From the NCBI GenBank assembly GCA_016648135.1, contig JADDOH010000133.1, positions 372,001 through 436,000 of the forward strand: a stretch of DNA of 64,000 bases, in the 5' to 3' direction. Positions 11,431-21,516 of the stretch are shown here, one piece after another. Below the pieces are notes generated by a model, which searched no databases, was not told the DNA's origin, and worked only from the letters and a program-made list of their open reading frames with translations. The first letter of the stretch is position 1. Every line of letters starts with the position of its first letter. Made by a program: the position numbers and the translations under genes. This DNA is from Agrypnia vestita (Eukaryota; Arthropoda; Insecta; Trichoptera; Phryganeidae).

Positions 11431-11848
11431 TGATTAATGTATATTATAGATATTTCACAGAGACGAAACTGTATTTCTTATGGGAAAGTAAATCAATTGT
11501 AGATTTTCTCATTAGCGACATTAACGATATTAAAATAATTAACGACATCTGTGGGGATTTAGGGGAATGAAAATGGCTTTGTACAGGCTGCATGGAAAGG
11601 GGGTTACAACTCATATGTGAAAGCTTGTCATACAATTCAAATATATATACAACTTCCAAAAATTAGTAGGCATGGTATATTCTATCATAGGTGGAAATGG
11701 CGAATGTTACATTGTGTAAAGTGATCACATAAGCCAACCATACGATAGATCATAAGCCCTGTGTACACCCAAATGACTTCTATACCTACTTCCCCATAAG
11801 AAATACAGTTTCATCTCTGTGAGATATCTATAATATACATTAATTGAT
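11431..11848. mobile_element. MITE family M, subfamily B, copy 1
   Basis: Left end reads ATTATAGATATTTCACAGAG and the right end is its inverted near-copy (CTCTGTGAGATATCTATAAT). The interior holds the family block GGTGGAAATGGCGAATGT...ACATTGTGTAAAGTGATCAC...AAGCC. The same interior occurs at 48404-48642. No coding capacity, so it is non-autonomous. Confidence 0.75.
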
Positions 11849-11890
11849 TAATAATGTCTCTGTGACAAAAATCCAGCACTGTTCTGAAAG

Positions 11891-11956
11891 ATTTGAATAT
11901 ATTCTTATTTAGATTTGAATATATTCTTATTATTATATTCAAAATATTCTTATTTA
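11891..11956. repeat. Short AT-rich tandem repeat
   Basis: The word GAATATATTCTTATTTAGAT and variants recur about three times with small gaps. Simple local duplication. Confidence 0.5.
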
Positions 11957-12054
11957 GTGATAGTTAAAATAATTTGCATTTTTTTTTAATAAACAATTTT
12001 GAAAAAAAATTGTCACAATAAACATGGGCGTTTTTTTTTTAACTTTCTTAGTAA

Positions 12055-12480
12055 TTGAAAAACTTTTTTTACACGTTATTCTTTTCGACGCATCGACCGT
12101 GTAAAAACGGAATCGGGCGTATCAGCGACGGCGAACGGAAGACGCCGGCCATTTTGCGCCGCGATATTTCGAGAGGCACACAACACGGGGAGGTGCGCGA
12201 TAAACTCCTTATCTCCCGTAAGGATTGTTTAATAGGCGAGGCTCCGTGTGAAGTCAGGTTTATTTATACGTATTACAATGTAAATTGTCTGGAGGCTGAG
12301 AGGAACGGGCCCCCTGGATAAATGCGGGTATTGTTTCACATAATCACTGCGGAGCACTGCTGCCCGGGCGGGCGCGCGGAAATAATAACGCGCGGGGCGG
12401 AAATCTAGGCTCTGCTAGCGCGTAAAATACAACTGTTTTGCCTTCGCAAACCTACGGCCGCGTATGTACGAGGAAGATTA
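12055..12480. promoter_or_regulatory. GC/CpG-richer island
   Basis: About 400 bases rich in CpG words, including GCGGGCGCGCGG near 12366-12380 and GCGATAAACTCCTTATCTCC, which holds two opposed GATA words. An 88-codon open frame (12055-12321 +) has no recognisable domain. Likely regulatory or a non-coding exon. The boundary with AT-rich DNA is sharp on both sides. Confidence 0.35.
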
Positions 12481-12824
12481 AAGAAATGTACACTGTCAAA
12501 AGTAATTTAATTAGTCTTGATAGACGTGATTTAAGGGATTACGGCATCCTGGGAGGGTAATATTTAGGTACGAATTGGGAGATTTTTAAAGGGAGACTAT
12601 TATTTGAACGATGACACGCAGGATCTGGAGGCTCTCTGGATGCCAAAATATCAGTTTTGTTTTATATTTTGGAAAAATATGAATAAAAAATTAAAATAAC
12701 TTCCGGATCTCATTGGTTTGCGTTATCATAACGATCAAACGGTGTTTTAAAAGCTATTATATAACATTTTAACTTCATCAATTTCGACATGACATTTCTC
12801 TTAAAAACTTTCCGCATACGTTTT

Positions 12825-12935
12825 TTTTTTATATATTTATTTATTTTTTGGATATTTATTACATTATACATATGCCAAACTGCACAGCAGTTTTACGGCA
12901 TGGTTGCCTTTAATATTCAATCAAATCAATCAATT
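12825..12935 (-). repeat. LINE 3' end with hairpin, copy 1
   Basis: On the minus strand this reads CATGCCGTAAAACTGCTGTG, continues into CAGTTTGGCATATG, then an ATAAATATCCAAAAAATAAA tail. The same order occurs on the + strand at 53612-53700. ATGCC...AAACTGC can pair with GCAGTTTGGCAT, forming a stem-loop just before the A-rich tail, as in 3' ends recognised by LINE reverse transcriptases. It lies immediately downstream (in minus orientation) of the LINE protein fragment at 13047-13485. Confidence 0.7.
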
Positions 12936-13039
12936 TGACATTAATTTTTATTTTATAATGAAGATAGTAGGTCATTATCGAGTGTAGGACATTATCGAGT
13001 GTTACATGTTTTTTTTTACATGTGATAAATGATATGTAA

Positions 13040-13485
13040 TTATAAATTAATGTAAGATTAGGTACATAGCTTTTATATATATTATTTTAGCTTGTACTTT
13101 TTTTGAAGCCAATGGAGTTTTTTTGTCTTGCATCGTCTCAAAGAATTTTTTATGTAATTTATTAAAGATTCTTGGCACAATATAATCTCTTTTTCTTTTG
13201 CCATACACATTGTTAGTGATTGGTATTCTCATTGTTCGTCCTGTCGATCTGGTTGCATAACTATACTAGAGGAAATGATATTATATTTTACTTTTTGGTC
13301 AATTGGTAATATTTTGCATACTCTGAATAATTTATTATAATCATCCTTGTACATACATTTAGTTCTATTATCTACTATAAGTTTTAGGAATCTTAATTGT
13401 AGCTGTTTGATTTTATCAATGTATGTTTTATAGGTAAGACCATAACTGCTCACGCCATAACTGATAACAGAGTCAACCATCTAAA
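13040..13485 (-). pseudogene. Non-LTR retrotransposon C-terminal fragment
   Basis: Two adjacent minus-strand frames (13229-13480, then 13047-13232) read as the region after the reverse-transcriptase domain of a LINE. SVISYGVSSYG corresponds to the common SxLxYGxxxWG motif, followed by a Leu/Lys-rich segment and then RKRDYIVPRIFNKL near the end. The two frames are offset by a frameshift around 13230. The catalytic domain and everything upstream are missing (5' truncation). Clade is uncertain (CR1/Jockey-like). Together with the 3' end at 12825-12935 it makes one element of about 660 bases. Confidence 0.6.
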
Positions 13486-13487
13486 GT

Positions 13488-13518
13488 AAGTAAAGTAAAG
13501 TAAAGAGTAAAGAGAGTA
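13488..13518. repeat. (AAGT)n microsatellite
   Basis: Runs of AAGTAAAGTAAAGTAAAG-type units directly beside the LINE fragment. Confidence 0.7.
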
Positions 13519-13529
13519 CAGTGTGCCCC

Positions 13530-14280
13530 GAGAGCTACATAGTCTTAGCATGTGAAATGCACTTAGCATGGATCTCAGTTTTACGTAAAAAATTACTTCC
13601 TTTCATTTTGTATTAGGATATCAAAACGATGTTTTTATTTTGAGAAAAGAGGGCGGAGAGAGGTTACGTAGACGTAATCGAGTTATTTCAAGATTTCTTA
13701 AAAAAGGGCTGGTGATTATTTAAAGATTTCAAAAGAAAATATGTCATAATATGCGACCTTGGGGGGTCAAAAATATATCGTGTGACTTTTTGTTAAAAAA
13801 TTTCCTTTTTAAATGTTTTATTTTCAAATATCGCACTCCAAAAGCAAGACTTCGCTTGTTCAAAATATGCATTTTGAGATAGTGTGGTTCAAAGTTTTTT
13901 TTCTTCTGATTCAAATATTACTGTGTAAGCATACTTTTACAAATCGACAACAAAACATCATTAGGTACTTATTTTTTTCATATTTCATATAATAAAACGA
14001 ATTTTAAAATGAATATTCTTACAATGAATTAAAAGAAAAATATATCTAATGCAAATTTACCACATTTAATTGTTAAACAATCGCGGAAAGTCGTACAAAG
14101 ATGATATGTTGGTACGTAGGAGGTAGGACAATCGGCGTATAAAAATTCGAAATTCTTCAGACCTAAAAACGTTGTTCTGAAATCGATATTCTGTATAATT
14201 ATTGAACAAAAATGTCGATATACTCGTACAAGCAGACACCGCACATATTAAAAACAAAACCAAACAAGCGAAGGTTCAAT
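13530..14280. other. AT-rich sequence, no feature recognised
   Basis: Overlapping minus-strand frames at 14029-14263 are shadows of stop-poor AT-rich sequence with no known domain. Confidence 0.45.
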
Positions 14281-14500
14281 GGATGGCTGAACATCGAAGG
14301 TGCTGGCAGCGGTCGGCGGGTTTAATTGCTTGATAAATATAAACTTTGACAACCTTCCGCCGACAGAGAGTTTCCGTTGGCTGCTAAAAACTTTAAACAC
14401 ACTAAATTGAAAATTATGCTCGGTTTATTGCTTGAGACGGAGCGTCTAACAACTCTTTCACTTTGCAGGTGAGTAGGGGAACTTTCAGCTAAATTATTTT
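14281..14500 (+). other. Candidate recursive (ratchet) splice site at 14468|14469
   Basis: The sequence CTCTTTCACTTTGCAG is a strong 3' splice site, and the next bases are GTGAGT, a strong 5' splice site, so the two abut with no exon between them. This is the signature of a zero-nucleotide ratchet site used to remove very long insect introns in steps. The preceding about 170 bases are GC-richer and look conserved. Seen: the junction. Inferred: that the window lies in a long + strand intron. An ordinary exon ending at 14468 is the alternative. Confidence 0.4.
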
Positions 14501-15240
14501 GTTGGGTAATACTTTGCCCCGCTTAAACTTAGACAATTCTCATTTTCTCAACACGTTTCCACATCTTCATATAATTTGACTGTATGATTTCTTAATAGCA
14601 TCCAAACAGACTTACCAACATTTTCCAAACACATTTTGAATCCTCGAGCAAATGACTTCCGTACATTAGAGTTTCTGAGAAATTTGTTAATTTTAATATA
14701 TCACAAAAGTTTGTTTTCAAATACGGGCCTAACGAAACTTGATAAAATTATTTTTAAAAAAACAGATCTTAATACAACCGTCCAACCGGTGAGACGTTCA
14801 ACTTTATTTACAACGCGATTTACGACATCTATGATTCGGGATCGAATGAACTCAAATATTTTATTGGACTATCTACAAGCTAATGTAAAAAAAGTGACAC
14901 ACAAATATGGGGTATATTTACCACACCGAATCTGCATATAATAATGCATAATGCTTACCTATATATTTCGAAAATAATGACTATATATTTTTTACTTAAT
15001 TTAATATGTGGTACAAATACAATTCTTATATATTTGCTTATCAAATTGACATTTTTTTAATACTTTATAGTCATGTAGACTTCATCAGTGGAGAGAATCT
15101 CTTGATGATGAGGGAGCCTTAGTTATTATTTTATATAAAGATACATATGCGAGTCATTTAATAAAACGGTAATAAAAGAATATATTTAATAATACGGTAA
15201 TAAAAAAAAATCTGTTTAATAAATAAAATGACGCCTGCGC
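14501..15240. other. AT-rich sequence, unrecognised 101-codon frame
   Basis: The + frame 14636-14941 has no known motif and an AT-driven composition. No other feature was seen. Confidence 0.4.
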
Positions 15241-15410
15241 GGCCCTCATAGCTCAATGGGCATAATACTGGATTCTCACATCGAGTGTTCAGGTTCGATT
15301 CCCGGTGATGTTACAATTAATCTATTTGATTTGCTCAAGCCTGGGTGTTTGTTATGTGTTTTGCTTCTTTAATTGGGCCTATTGGCCAGTCGAAGCGTAA
15401 AAAAAGAAAT
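15241..15410 (+). mobile_element. tRNA-derived SINE, family S, copy 2
   Basis: A tRNA-like head contains an A-box-like ATAGCTCAATGGGC and a perfect B box GGTTCGATTCC, the internal RNA polymerase III promoter. A unique body follows (TTTGCTCAAGCCTGGGTGTT, then AATTGGGCCTATTGGCC), ending near an A-rich run. The body is shared with the minus-strand copy at 62503-62655. The head does not close into a full tRNA acceptor stem, so this is a SINE, not a tRNA gene. Confidence 0.8.
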
Positions 15411-16114
15411 AAAAATCGTACCAATCAATATATTGTGCTTAAGAGTCAAGAAAAAGGTGAAAAAATCAACGTAAAAATATCTTAGACTTTTTATTAACGC
15501 TGATTTGTTAAGAAATTCATCAACCATTAAAATCTAATGTTAAGAATGTATAACAAATAAAGTACGTTTATCAAAAATATAAATCAAAGCATTAATTCTC
15601 ACCCAAAAATCATTTTAAACCATAGTCTACTCTGGAAATATCTTAGACAGCAAACAATAGTTTTTAGTTTAGAAAGTGCTTAGCATATCATTCCCGTTAT
15701 CGGTAAACGCACAAACAAAACGCAAGATTTAAGTGACAGCATATTTGTATTTAATTTTTTTATAAAATATGATCTTTAAAAATCCCTCGAAGTTCTGTTT
15801 AATTAAATCTAAAAAAACTAGCACATCTAAACCCTTATAATAGGGATTAGGACAACACAGGCACCAGTATAACTTCTAACAAACGCAAACAACACACGGA
15901 TGAATGGATTCAGTGCGTGCAGCCAGGGGAATTGTAAACACTGTCTGGTTAGTTTATTTCAACGTGCATAATTATATTTTTTTTAAATAAAAGTTTTTAA
16001 TTGCATACTGCACGGGTTGGTAAATATATATTTACGTGGTAGTGCTCACAATGAAAATGAAAAGATTGCGTGCGTATCGTTCAATTTCATTAGTTTTGAA
16101 AAAGCTGCATAATA
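15411..16114. other. AT-rich sequence up to the mariner insertion
   Basis: No gene or repeat was recognised. Confidence 0.5.
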
Positions 16115-17229
16115 TTAGGTCCTTACATATGAAATTGGTGTTTTGCCGTACTGGCAAATTTGATCTCAAATATCTTCTCTTTGGTTAGGAATTCCAAATC
16201 CAAATTTATACAGCTATTTACTCATGTATTTGTGTTTTGAAAATTATAATTCATTTGTTTTTTCCGCAATTGTTTTTTTCTTTGCGTCACTCAGTTTACA
16301 AAATGAAAAACTTGAAATATCGTGTTATTTACGAGTACGAGTTCCACCGTGGCACCAGAGCTGCAGAAACGGCTCGAAGGATTAATGATGTGTATGGCGA
16401 CGGTGCCGCAAAAGAAAACACAGTGCGTTTTTGGTTCCAACGTTTTCGTTCTGGAAATTTCGACCTGCAGAACAAGCCCCGTGGACGGCCGGAGACCAAA
16501 GTTGATAATGAAGAATTGAAGGCTATTGTGGAAGCGGATCCATCGCAAACCACATCCGAGTTAGCTGCAGGCTGCGGTGTTAGTGATAAAACTGTTTTAA
16601 TCCACTTGAAGCAAATTGGTAAGGTGAAAAAGCTTGAAAGGTGGGTACCTCACGAATTGAGTGAAGCAAATCAACAAACGCGCGTTGACTGCTGCATTGC
16701 ATTACTCAACCGGCACAATAATGAAGGAATTTTAAATCTTAAATCTGGCCAGACGATTACGGCAGATGTCTATTGTCAGCAACTGCAAACCATGATGGAA
16801 AAGCTAGCTGCTAAACAACCGAGGCTGGTTAATCGCTCTAGGCCACTGCTGCTTCATGATAACGCTAGACCACACACTGCACAACAGACGGCTACCAAAT
16901 TAGAGGAGCTTCAATTGGAATGTCTAAGACATCCACCGTACTCTCCGGACCTTGCCCCAACAGATTACCATTTTTTTCGAAATTTGGATAACTTCTTGCA
17001 AAGGAAAAAATTCAACTCCGATGGGGCAGTCCAAACCGCCTTCAAAGATTTTATTGATTCCCGTCCGAATGGTTTTTTTAGTAAAAGGATCGATGAACTA
17101 CCTATGAGATGGCAAAAGTGCATAGATAGCAATGGTACATACTTTGATTAAATAAATATATTATAATAAAAAAAAATCAGCTTTATGTTCCTCCCATACT
17201 AAACGCCAATTTCATATGTAAGGACCTAA
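16115..17229 (+). mobile_element. mariner element, cecropia-type, internally deleted
   Basis: Begins TTAGGTCCTTACATATGAAA and ends with the inverted copy (TTCATATGTAAGGACCTAA). The TIRs match over about 30 bases with one visible mismatch. TA flanks both sides (16113-16114 and 17230-17231), the mariner target duplication. Length is 1115 bp against about 1.3 kb for intact relatives, and the shortfall is explained by a deletion inside the transposase gene. The near-identical TIRs and open frame suggest a fairly recent copy, probably mobilisable only in trans. Confidence 0.95.
16303..17151 (+). pseudogene. mariner transposase, in-frame deletion removing first catalytic Asp
   Basis: A 282-residue open frame from the ATG at 16303. 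I chose this start because the family begins MKNxxYR; an upstream in-frame ATG at 16237 adds 22 hydrophobic residues not seen in the family. Order: N-terminal helix-turn-helix pair (about 1-110) with the RGRP linker, the WVPHEL interdomain motif at residue 114, then a jump from GILN directly to LKSGQTITAD (junction near 16732-16745). About 60 residues, including the TxDE block with the first catalytic Asp, are missing. The second and third catalytic Asp (HDNARPH D186; YSPDLAPTD D221, spaced D34D) remain. The protein should still bind its TIRs but cannot cleave. The usual full length is about 345 residues. Confidence 0.93.
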
Positions 17230-17299
17230 TATATTTTACTAACACCACGTATGGAATGCGACTTATTTACGGGCTAAGACATACCACCACACCTAACAA

Positions 17300-17760
17300 A
17301 AAAAGTTTATAAAATTATAAAACCACACCACAGCGATGTTCGGTGTACTCATTGATAGTGAACGAGAGAGACGACACAGCGACTAAGTATGATGTAATGG
17401 TAAACAATGAATGCTTAGAACAAGCGAAAGGGTTTGTGTATTTGGGAAGTATGTTTGCTAGGGACGGCAAAGGAGAGGGGGGACTGTGGAAATTATGGCC
17501 AATACTGGTCCTGGGGTTGGAAAATATAGATAGAAAATAGACTGAATGCAGTGGAAATGCTTAGGCAAGTGTGGATAGTATTTGTTCAAAAGAGAGATTA
17601 ACAATAAACAAATTGGGAATATACAGATATGATATGATAAAAATTAGGAAAATAATTAAGGCCGCAGCGTGGTAGATAAAATAAAATAAGAATCACTGAG
17701 ATGGTTTGGTCACATGGGAAGACTTGACATAATCAGAAAACCAAATATTAGAGAAGAGCT
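17300..17760 (+). pseudogene. RTE-like LINE fragment, family R, copy 3
   Basis: The frame at 17343-17540 contains GFVYLGSMFARDGK, equivalent to the FxYLGSxxxxDG block after the reverse-transcriptase domain of RTE-type proteins. Farther on, with frameshifts, comes an RLNAVE-like segment (near 17541) and LRWFGHMGRLD (17697-17730). Heavily mutated, with no endonuclease or catalytic region. It abuts the CR1-like fragment that starts near 17762, so two old elements lie end to end. Confidence 0.75.
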
Positions 17761-17761
17761 C

Positions 17762-18362
17762 GGTTAAAATCTTCAACGTGAGAGAGTACGGGCATTGTCC
17801 TTGGCTTTACCGATGCGAGTATCTCCAGGGTACGCATGGCTACAATAGTTTGGAGACTAGAAGGAATGTGTATTTGACTAGGCATTTTTTTTGTTGATTG
17901 TTGCCCGGTATGATCGATAATCCTGAAATTGTGCGAAGCGTTGGTTTTTATCTTCCTGATAATTTTCTTAGACAGTGTCAGCATAGATTAGAAAAAGCTT
18001 TCTAAAAACTAAAAAAAAACTATACAGGTATTTGCTTCAGAACAGACCTTGTCCAGTGAAGCAACTACTTCATTTATATGTATAAATTCATTCGAAATAA
18101 ATAAATTGTTTCACGTTTCAATATCCAGGTCCAATCTGCCGATGGTTATGCCTGTTGGAAGAGCTATCGCTATACTAAACAATATCACTTTGGACATTGA
18201 TCTGTTCCATATCTTTGAAAAGGTTTTCCAAAGCAGGATTCCCCTACATATTTGATAAAAATTCTTATCAATGTATATTTATTAAATGTAATTACGTGTA
18301 TGGATTAAATGCAAGCTTGCCACATCCACGTTATTTATTAAATAAATTTAATTGAATTGAAC
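17762..18362 (+). pseudogene. CR1-like LINE 3' end, copy 1, interrupted
   Basis: Nucleotide match to the better copy at 45208-45902. It begins in the REYGHCPWLY region, runs through the GYNSLETRRNVYL equivalent, and ends NLPMVMPVGRA...PLHI and a stop at 18255, followed by a 3' untranslated region with a short TTGAATTGAA tail. It carries frameshifts and a foreign insertion of about 115 bases between 17992 and 18107. Not a host gene. Confidence 0.8.
17992..18107. repeat. Insertion inside the CR1-like fragment
   Basis: Comparison with the uninterrupted copy (CATAGATTGTTTCAC at about 45609-45623) shows about 115 extra bases here, bounded by ATT on both sides, a possible 3-base duplication. The insert starts with the small palindrome GAAAAAGCTTTCT. 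No family was identified. Confidence 0.5.
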
Positions 18363-18554
18363 AACCCATGAATTTGCGTGTAAAAGTGTTTATGAATGAA
18401 GCGATATAGACTAACCCGCTATTATGTTTTTTCGATATACGAGTATGTATCCACCACGAAGTATTAAAATATTCCAACGTAAAGAATCGCAAGTCTTGTT
18501 TTAATCATATATTATTAATCTTCGGTGTAATTGTAAAATGAAGGAAGGTAAAAG

Positions 18555-18880
18555 AGGCGCGCCAGGGCAGAGGAGTTCGGCGTCAGTTAGTTCAATCTAG
18601 TTCGCGAACAAGATTCGGTAACTGTATATCTAGTCTAGTTCAGTATACGAGACCCGGTCGTTCGCGGACTGGTCGCCCCTAGCGCCCGCCCGCCGGAGAT
18701 ATCGATCGGCCGTGTGTTTGCCCTCGCCAATCAGTCCGGCGAGTGGTTGTGCCGCGAGGATTGTTGGCTCTGAGTAATTAATTCATGATTAAAAAAGAGC
18801 CATTACATCAACGAGGTACAACAGCGTCGTTCCCGATAGTATCGCGGCGGGCGAGCGTGTTTCGAGAACGCACCTACGAA
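18555..18880 (+). promoter_or_regulatory. GC-rich candidate promoter or 5' exon
   Basis: A CpG-rich patch of about 300 bases. TCAGTT at 18583-18588 matches the arthropod initiator, with +1 at 18585. AGATT lies at +27, one base off the expected downstream promoter element. A second TTCAGTA lies near 18640 with GGTCG at about +30. There is no long open frame. It could be a promoter with untranslated first exon or a conserved enhancer. The base composition is seen; the promoter role is inferred. Confidence 0.35.
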
Positions 18881-19984
18881 AATTAAAGACTTAAATACGC
18901 TGTTAAAGAGGACGCCGAAGAAGCGGCACTCTACATTAAAAAAAAAAAACATAACAAAACATATGTAAAATGTATAATTTTGAATATGGTAATGATACGT
19001 AATGATAGTGGCAGCGGTCACGCGAGCACGTGAAAACAAAACGAAGAAAATATCGTTTAGGAAGTAATTAAATAAAAATGTATTATAAGCCGTTAGGGGT
19101 AAAAATGAATTATATATTTCAATTATTCACGATTTGCTTTACATAAACCTAACTATGGAAATCTAAGTCAAAAGTTAAAAACAGAAAAAATGAACTATGA
19201 ATAATTCAAAGTGTGTAGTGCAATCGATTAAATTTAGAGAAACTGAAAAAAAAGATACATAGTAGAGATTACTTATTATTTTACTATTCGAGTTTCTAGA
19301 GTATCAGAATCTCTCATGAACGGGTGAATTATTAAACCGACTACATTTAAAAATATATTTTTTTACATAGATAAGGTGCAAATATACAAATAAATAAATA
19401 ATCAGTTAGATACTGACGCAATAAGAATGAATGATTGGTGTAAAGTGGTCGTAACGGGAATATTAAGAAGAGAGGAGAAAAGTTAGTGAATGTAATATTG
19501 TTAAGCATATTAAAACCAGAGTTAAAACCTTCAAAAGTATTCATTTTATTGTATAAAATATAAATGATAATTAAATTAATTTTGCTCTTTTTGGAGATGA
19601 AATAACTTAGTTTATATTTTCTATCCAATCTAATAATCATTGAAAAAAAGGTTAAAAAAAAGGATAAATTACAGGTATGGGGAGCTAGCTAGACGCTTAT
19701 TAAAATTTAGTAAATTCAATAAGATTCTGAAGCCAAATTAATGATATATTCGTTTACATTTTTACATAATTACATTCACGGGAATTTTTTATTAAAAAAA
19801 TGTTAGAACTAACTATCACATTCGCTTACTATTTTTAAGGGCAAATAAACTTGAGTACATTGAATTTATACACGTATTATGTCGTGACTAAACTTGAGAG
19901 AAACCTGATATTTATTTTGTCACTTGATAGTTTGGTGGTAATATATTAGTTTTTTCGTGATTGTAAATTTGGCCCTGTTAAAAG
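18881..19984. other. AT-rich sequence, no feature recognised
   Basis: Open frames here (for example 19347-19640 -) are Phe/Ile/Tyr-rich through base composition. Confidence 0.5.
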
Positions 19985-20135
19985 CCGCAACAATCGTAGA
20001 ACGTGTATGAGAAGATGTATGAATGTGGCCGAAGCAAAAATGGTGTGCCAGGATAGAAGAGTGTGGCGTTCAATCCTCTCTGCCTACCCCTGCAGGGAAA
20101 CGGCGTGATGGTTAGTTAGTTAGTTAGTTAGTTAG
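19985..20135 (+). pseudogene. RTE-like LINE tail, family R, copy 4, with (GTTA)n end
   Basis: Encodes CMRRCMNVAEAKMVCQDRR, then VWRSILSAYP, the extreme C-terminus of the family, nearly identical in order to copy 2. It stops at a TGA and runs into six GTTA units (20111-20134). This copy shows the true 3' end of the family: a GTTA microsatellite rather than poly(A). Severe 5' truncation leaves about 110 coding bases. Confidence 0.85.
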
Positions 20136-21516
20136 TAAATTTGCATAATTAATATTATAATTACTTATTGCAAAGGAACAACATTCATGTTTACTATTCT
20201 TATTTATCATTATAATATTTCCTTTTTGATATATTTATTCACTAAATGTTTACAATCTTACATATAAAAAACTGTATTTTTTCGTTTAATGGTAGGTACT
20301 TCGCGTCGTATAAATAAATAACTAAATAATGTTTTGCGAATAGTTAATGATCTGCTTGTATTACATAGATCACGCGGACTTGATTATGAATTAGAATGAT
20401 TAGGGACGTAACGCTTGCAAACTTGCATTAACTGGCTCCGCTTCCCGATCCCATATAATAGATCCTGCCATGTGAGCGTAATTCGACTTGAGAACAATAC
20501 TTACGCTAATTTGCTACGAGACGAGTTAGTCCTGTCTTCAAAAAACATTACACATCCAGATTGACCAATCTTTTTTAAGTAGATTATATCACAAGCGTTT
20601 AGCTTAGTTTGAATATATTGAAAAAATTAATGATAAATGTTTTACATTTAAGCATTTAAAAGCTATTTAAAGACAAGTAGATCAAAAAAATTCTGAAGAC
20701 ATGCTTTTAATATGGGGTTGTGATAGAGTTGTTTATTATTGTTGGGATTTTGTACAAAACAAGATAATAAAAAATAAAATGACCAAGCTACGTAGGAATT
20801 TTTTTCAATAATAATGCAAAATTATTAATTTTAATCGAAATAATTACCTTATTACGTCGAAAATGTATGGTCATCCACTTTACGTAAATGTTGAAAGTTT
20901 CAGAGCTCTAGTTAGTCGGGAAGTTGGTGAAAAATCAATTATAAGATTCCGCCATAACAACAAACAGACAAAGAGAGCTGATTAAAAGCATGTAAAAATC
21001 ACAGCCTTCAAACCCTACATTGGATTTTAAATATCGTGACTTATTATTTTTGTTTTAAAAAATCATATTGCACCACAAAATATGTAGCTGCCATGTCATT
21101 TAATAGTTTACTTAAAAACTAGGCACACCTTAAAAAAAAAAAAGTGACACGCATCACAAAAAAAACTGCAAAAGTATTTGTCAAATAAAGGTTGAATGAA
21201 AGTTTTGGGAATATCATCGCCTCGAAGCCAAAGAAGGGGGCTAGCAAAGAGCGTATTCTCGGAATATTCCTTCCTCCGTTTACAATGAAACCGAACAGTT
21301 TGGAAAGGTTACCTGAGGAATTGTTAAGTGATTTGTGTTAAGTTCACGGGGAACCGTCGGAAGTAAATCACGAACCTTCTTTCCGTTGAAAATCGCGCTC
21401 GGGACGACGGAAACTTTTCGACTTTTCGAATATTCACGTTTCGGGCCGAAAGGAGATACACCCAATTTTGCATTTACAAAAGAGATAAATGATTGAAAGC
21501 GGACGAAGAGTTGTGA
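20136..21516. other. AT-rich sequence with one dispersed repeat
   Basis: Apart from the repeat at 20895-20975 and a GC-richer patch near 21220-21460, nothing is recognised. Confidence 0.45.
20895..20975 (+). repeat. Dispersed repeat with ATAAGATTCCGCC core
   Basis: Shares GGTGAAA.ATC.ATTATAAGATTCCGCC, then AACAAACAGACAAA, with 63395-63475 in the same orientation. Probably the 3' end of a LINE or Helitron. Family not identified. Confidence 0.55.

Noticed and set aside
15241..15315. Genuine tRNA gene
   Set aside because: Good A and B boxes but no closing acceptor stem, and a shared downstream body with another copy, so it is a SINE.
16237..16302. N-terminal 22-residue extension of the mariner transposase frame
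   Set aside because: It is hydrophobic, absent from mariner relatives, and lies in the 5' untranslated part of the element. The ATG at 16303 fits the family start.
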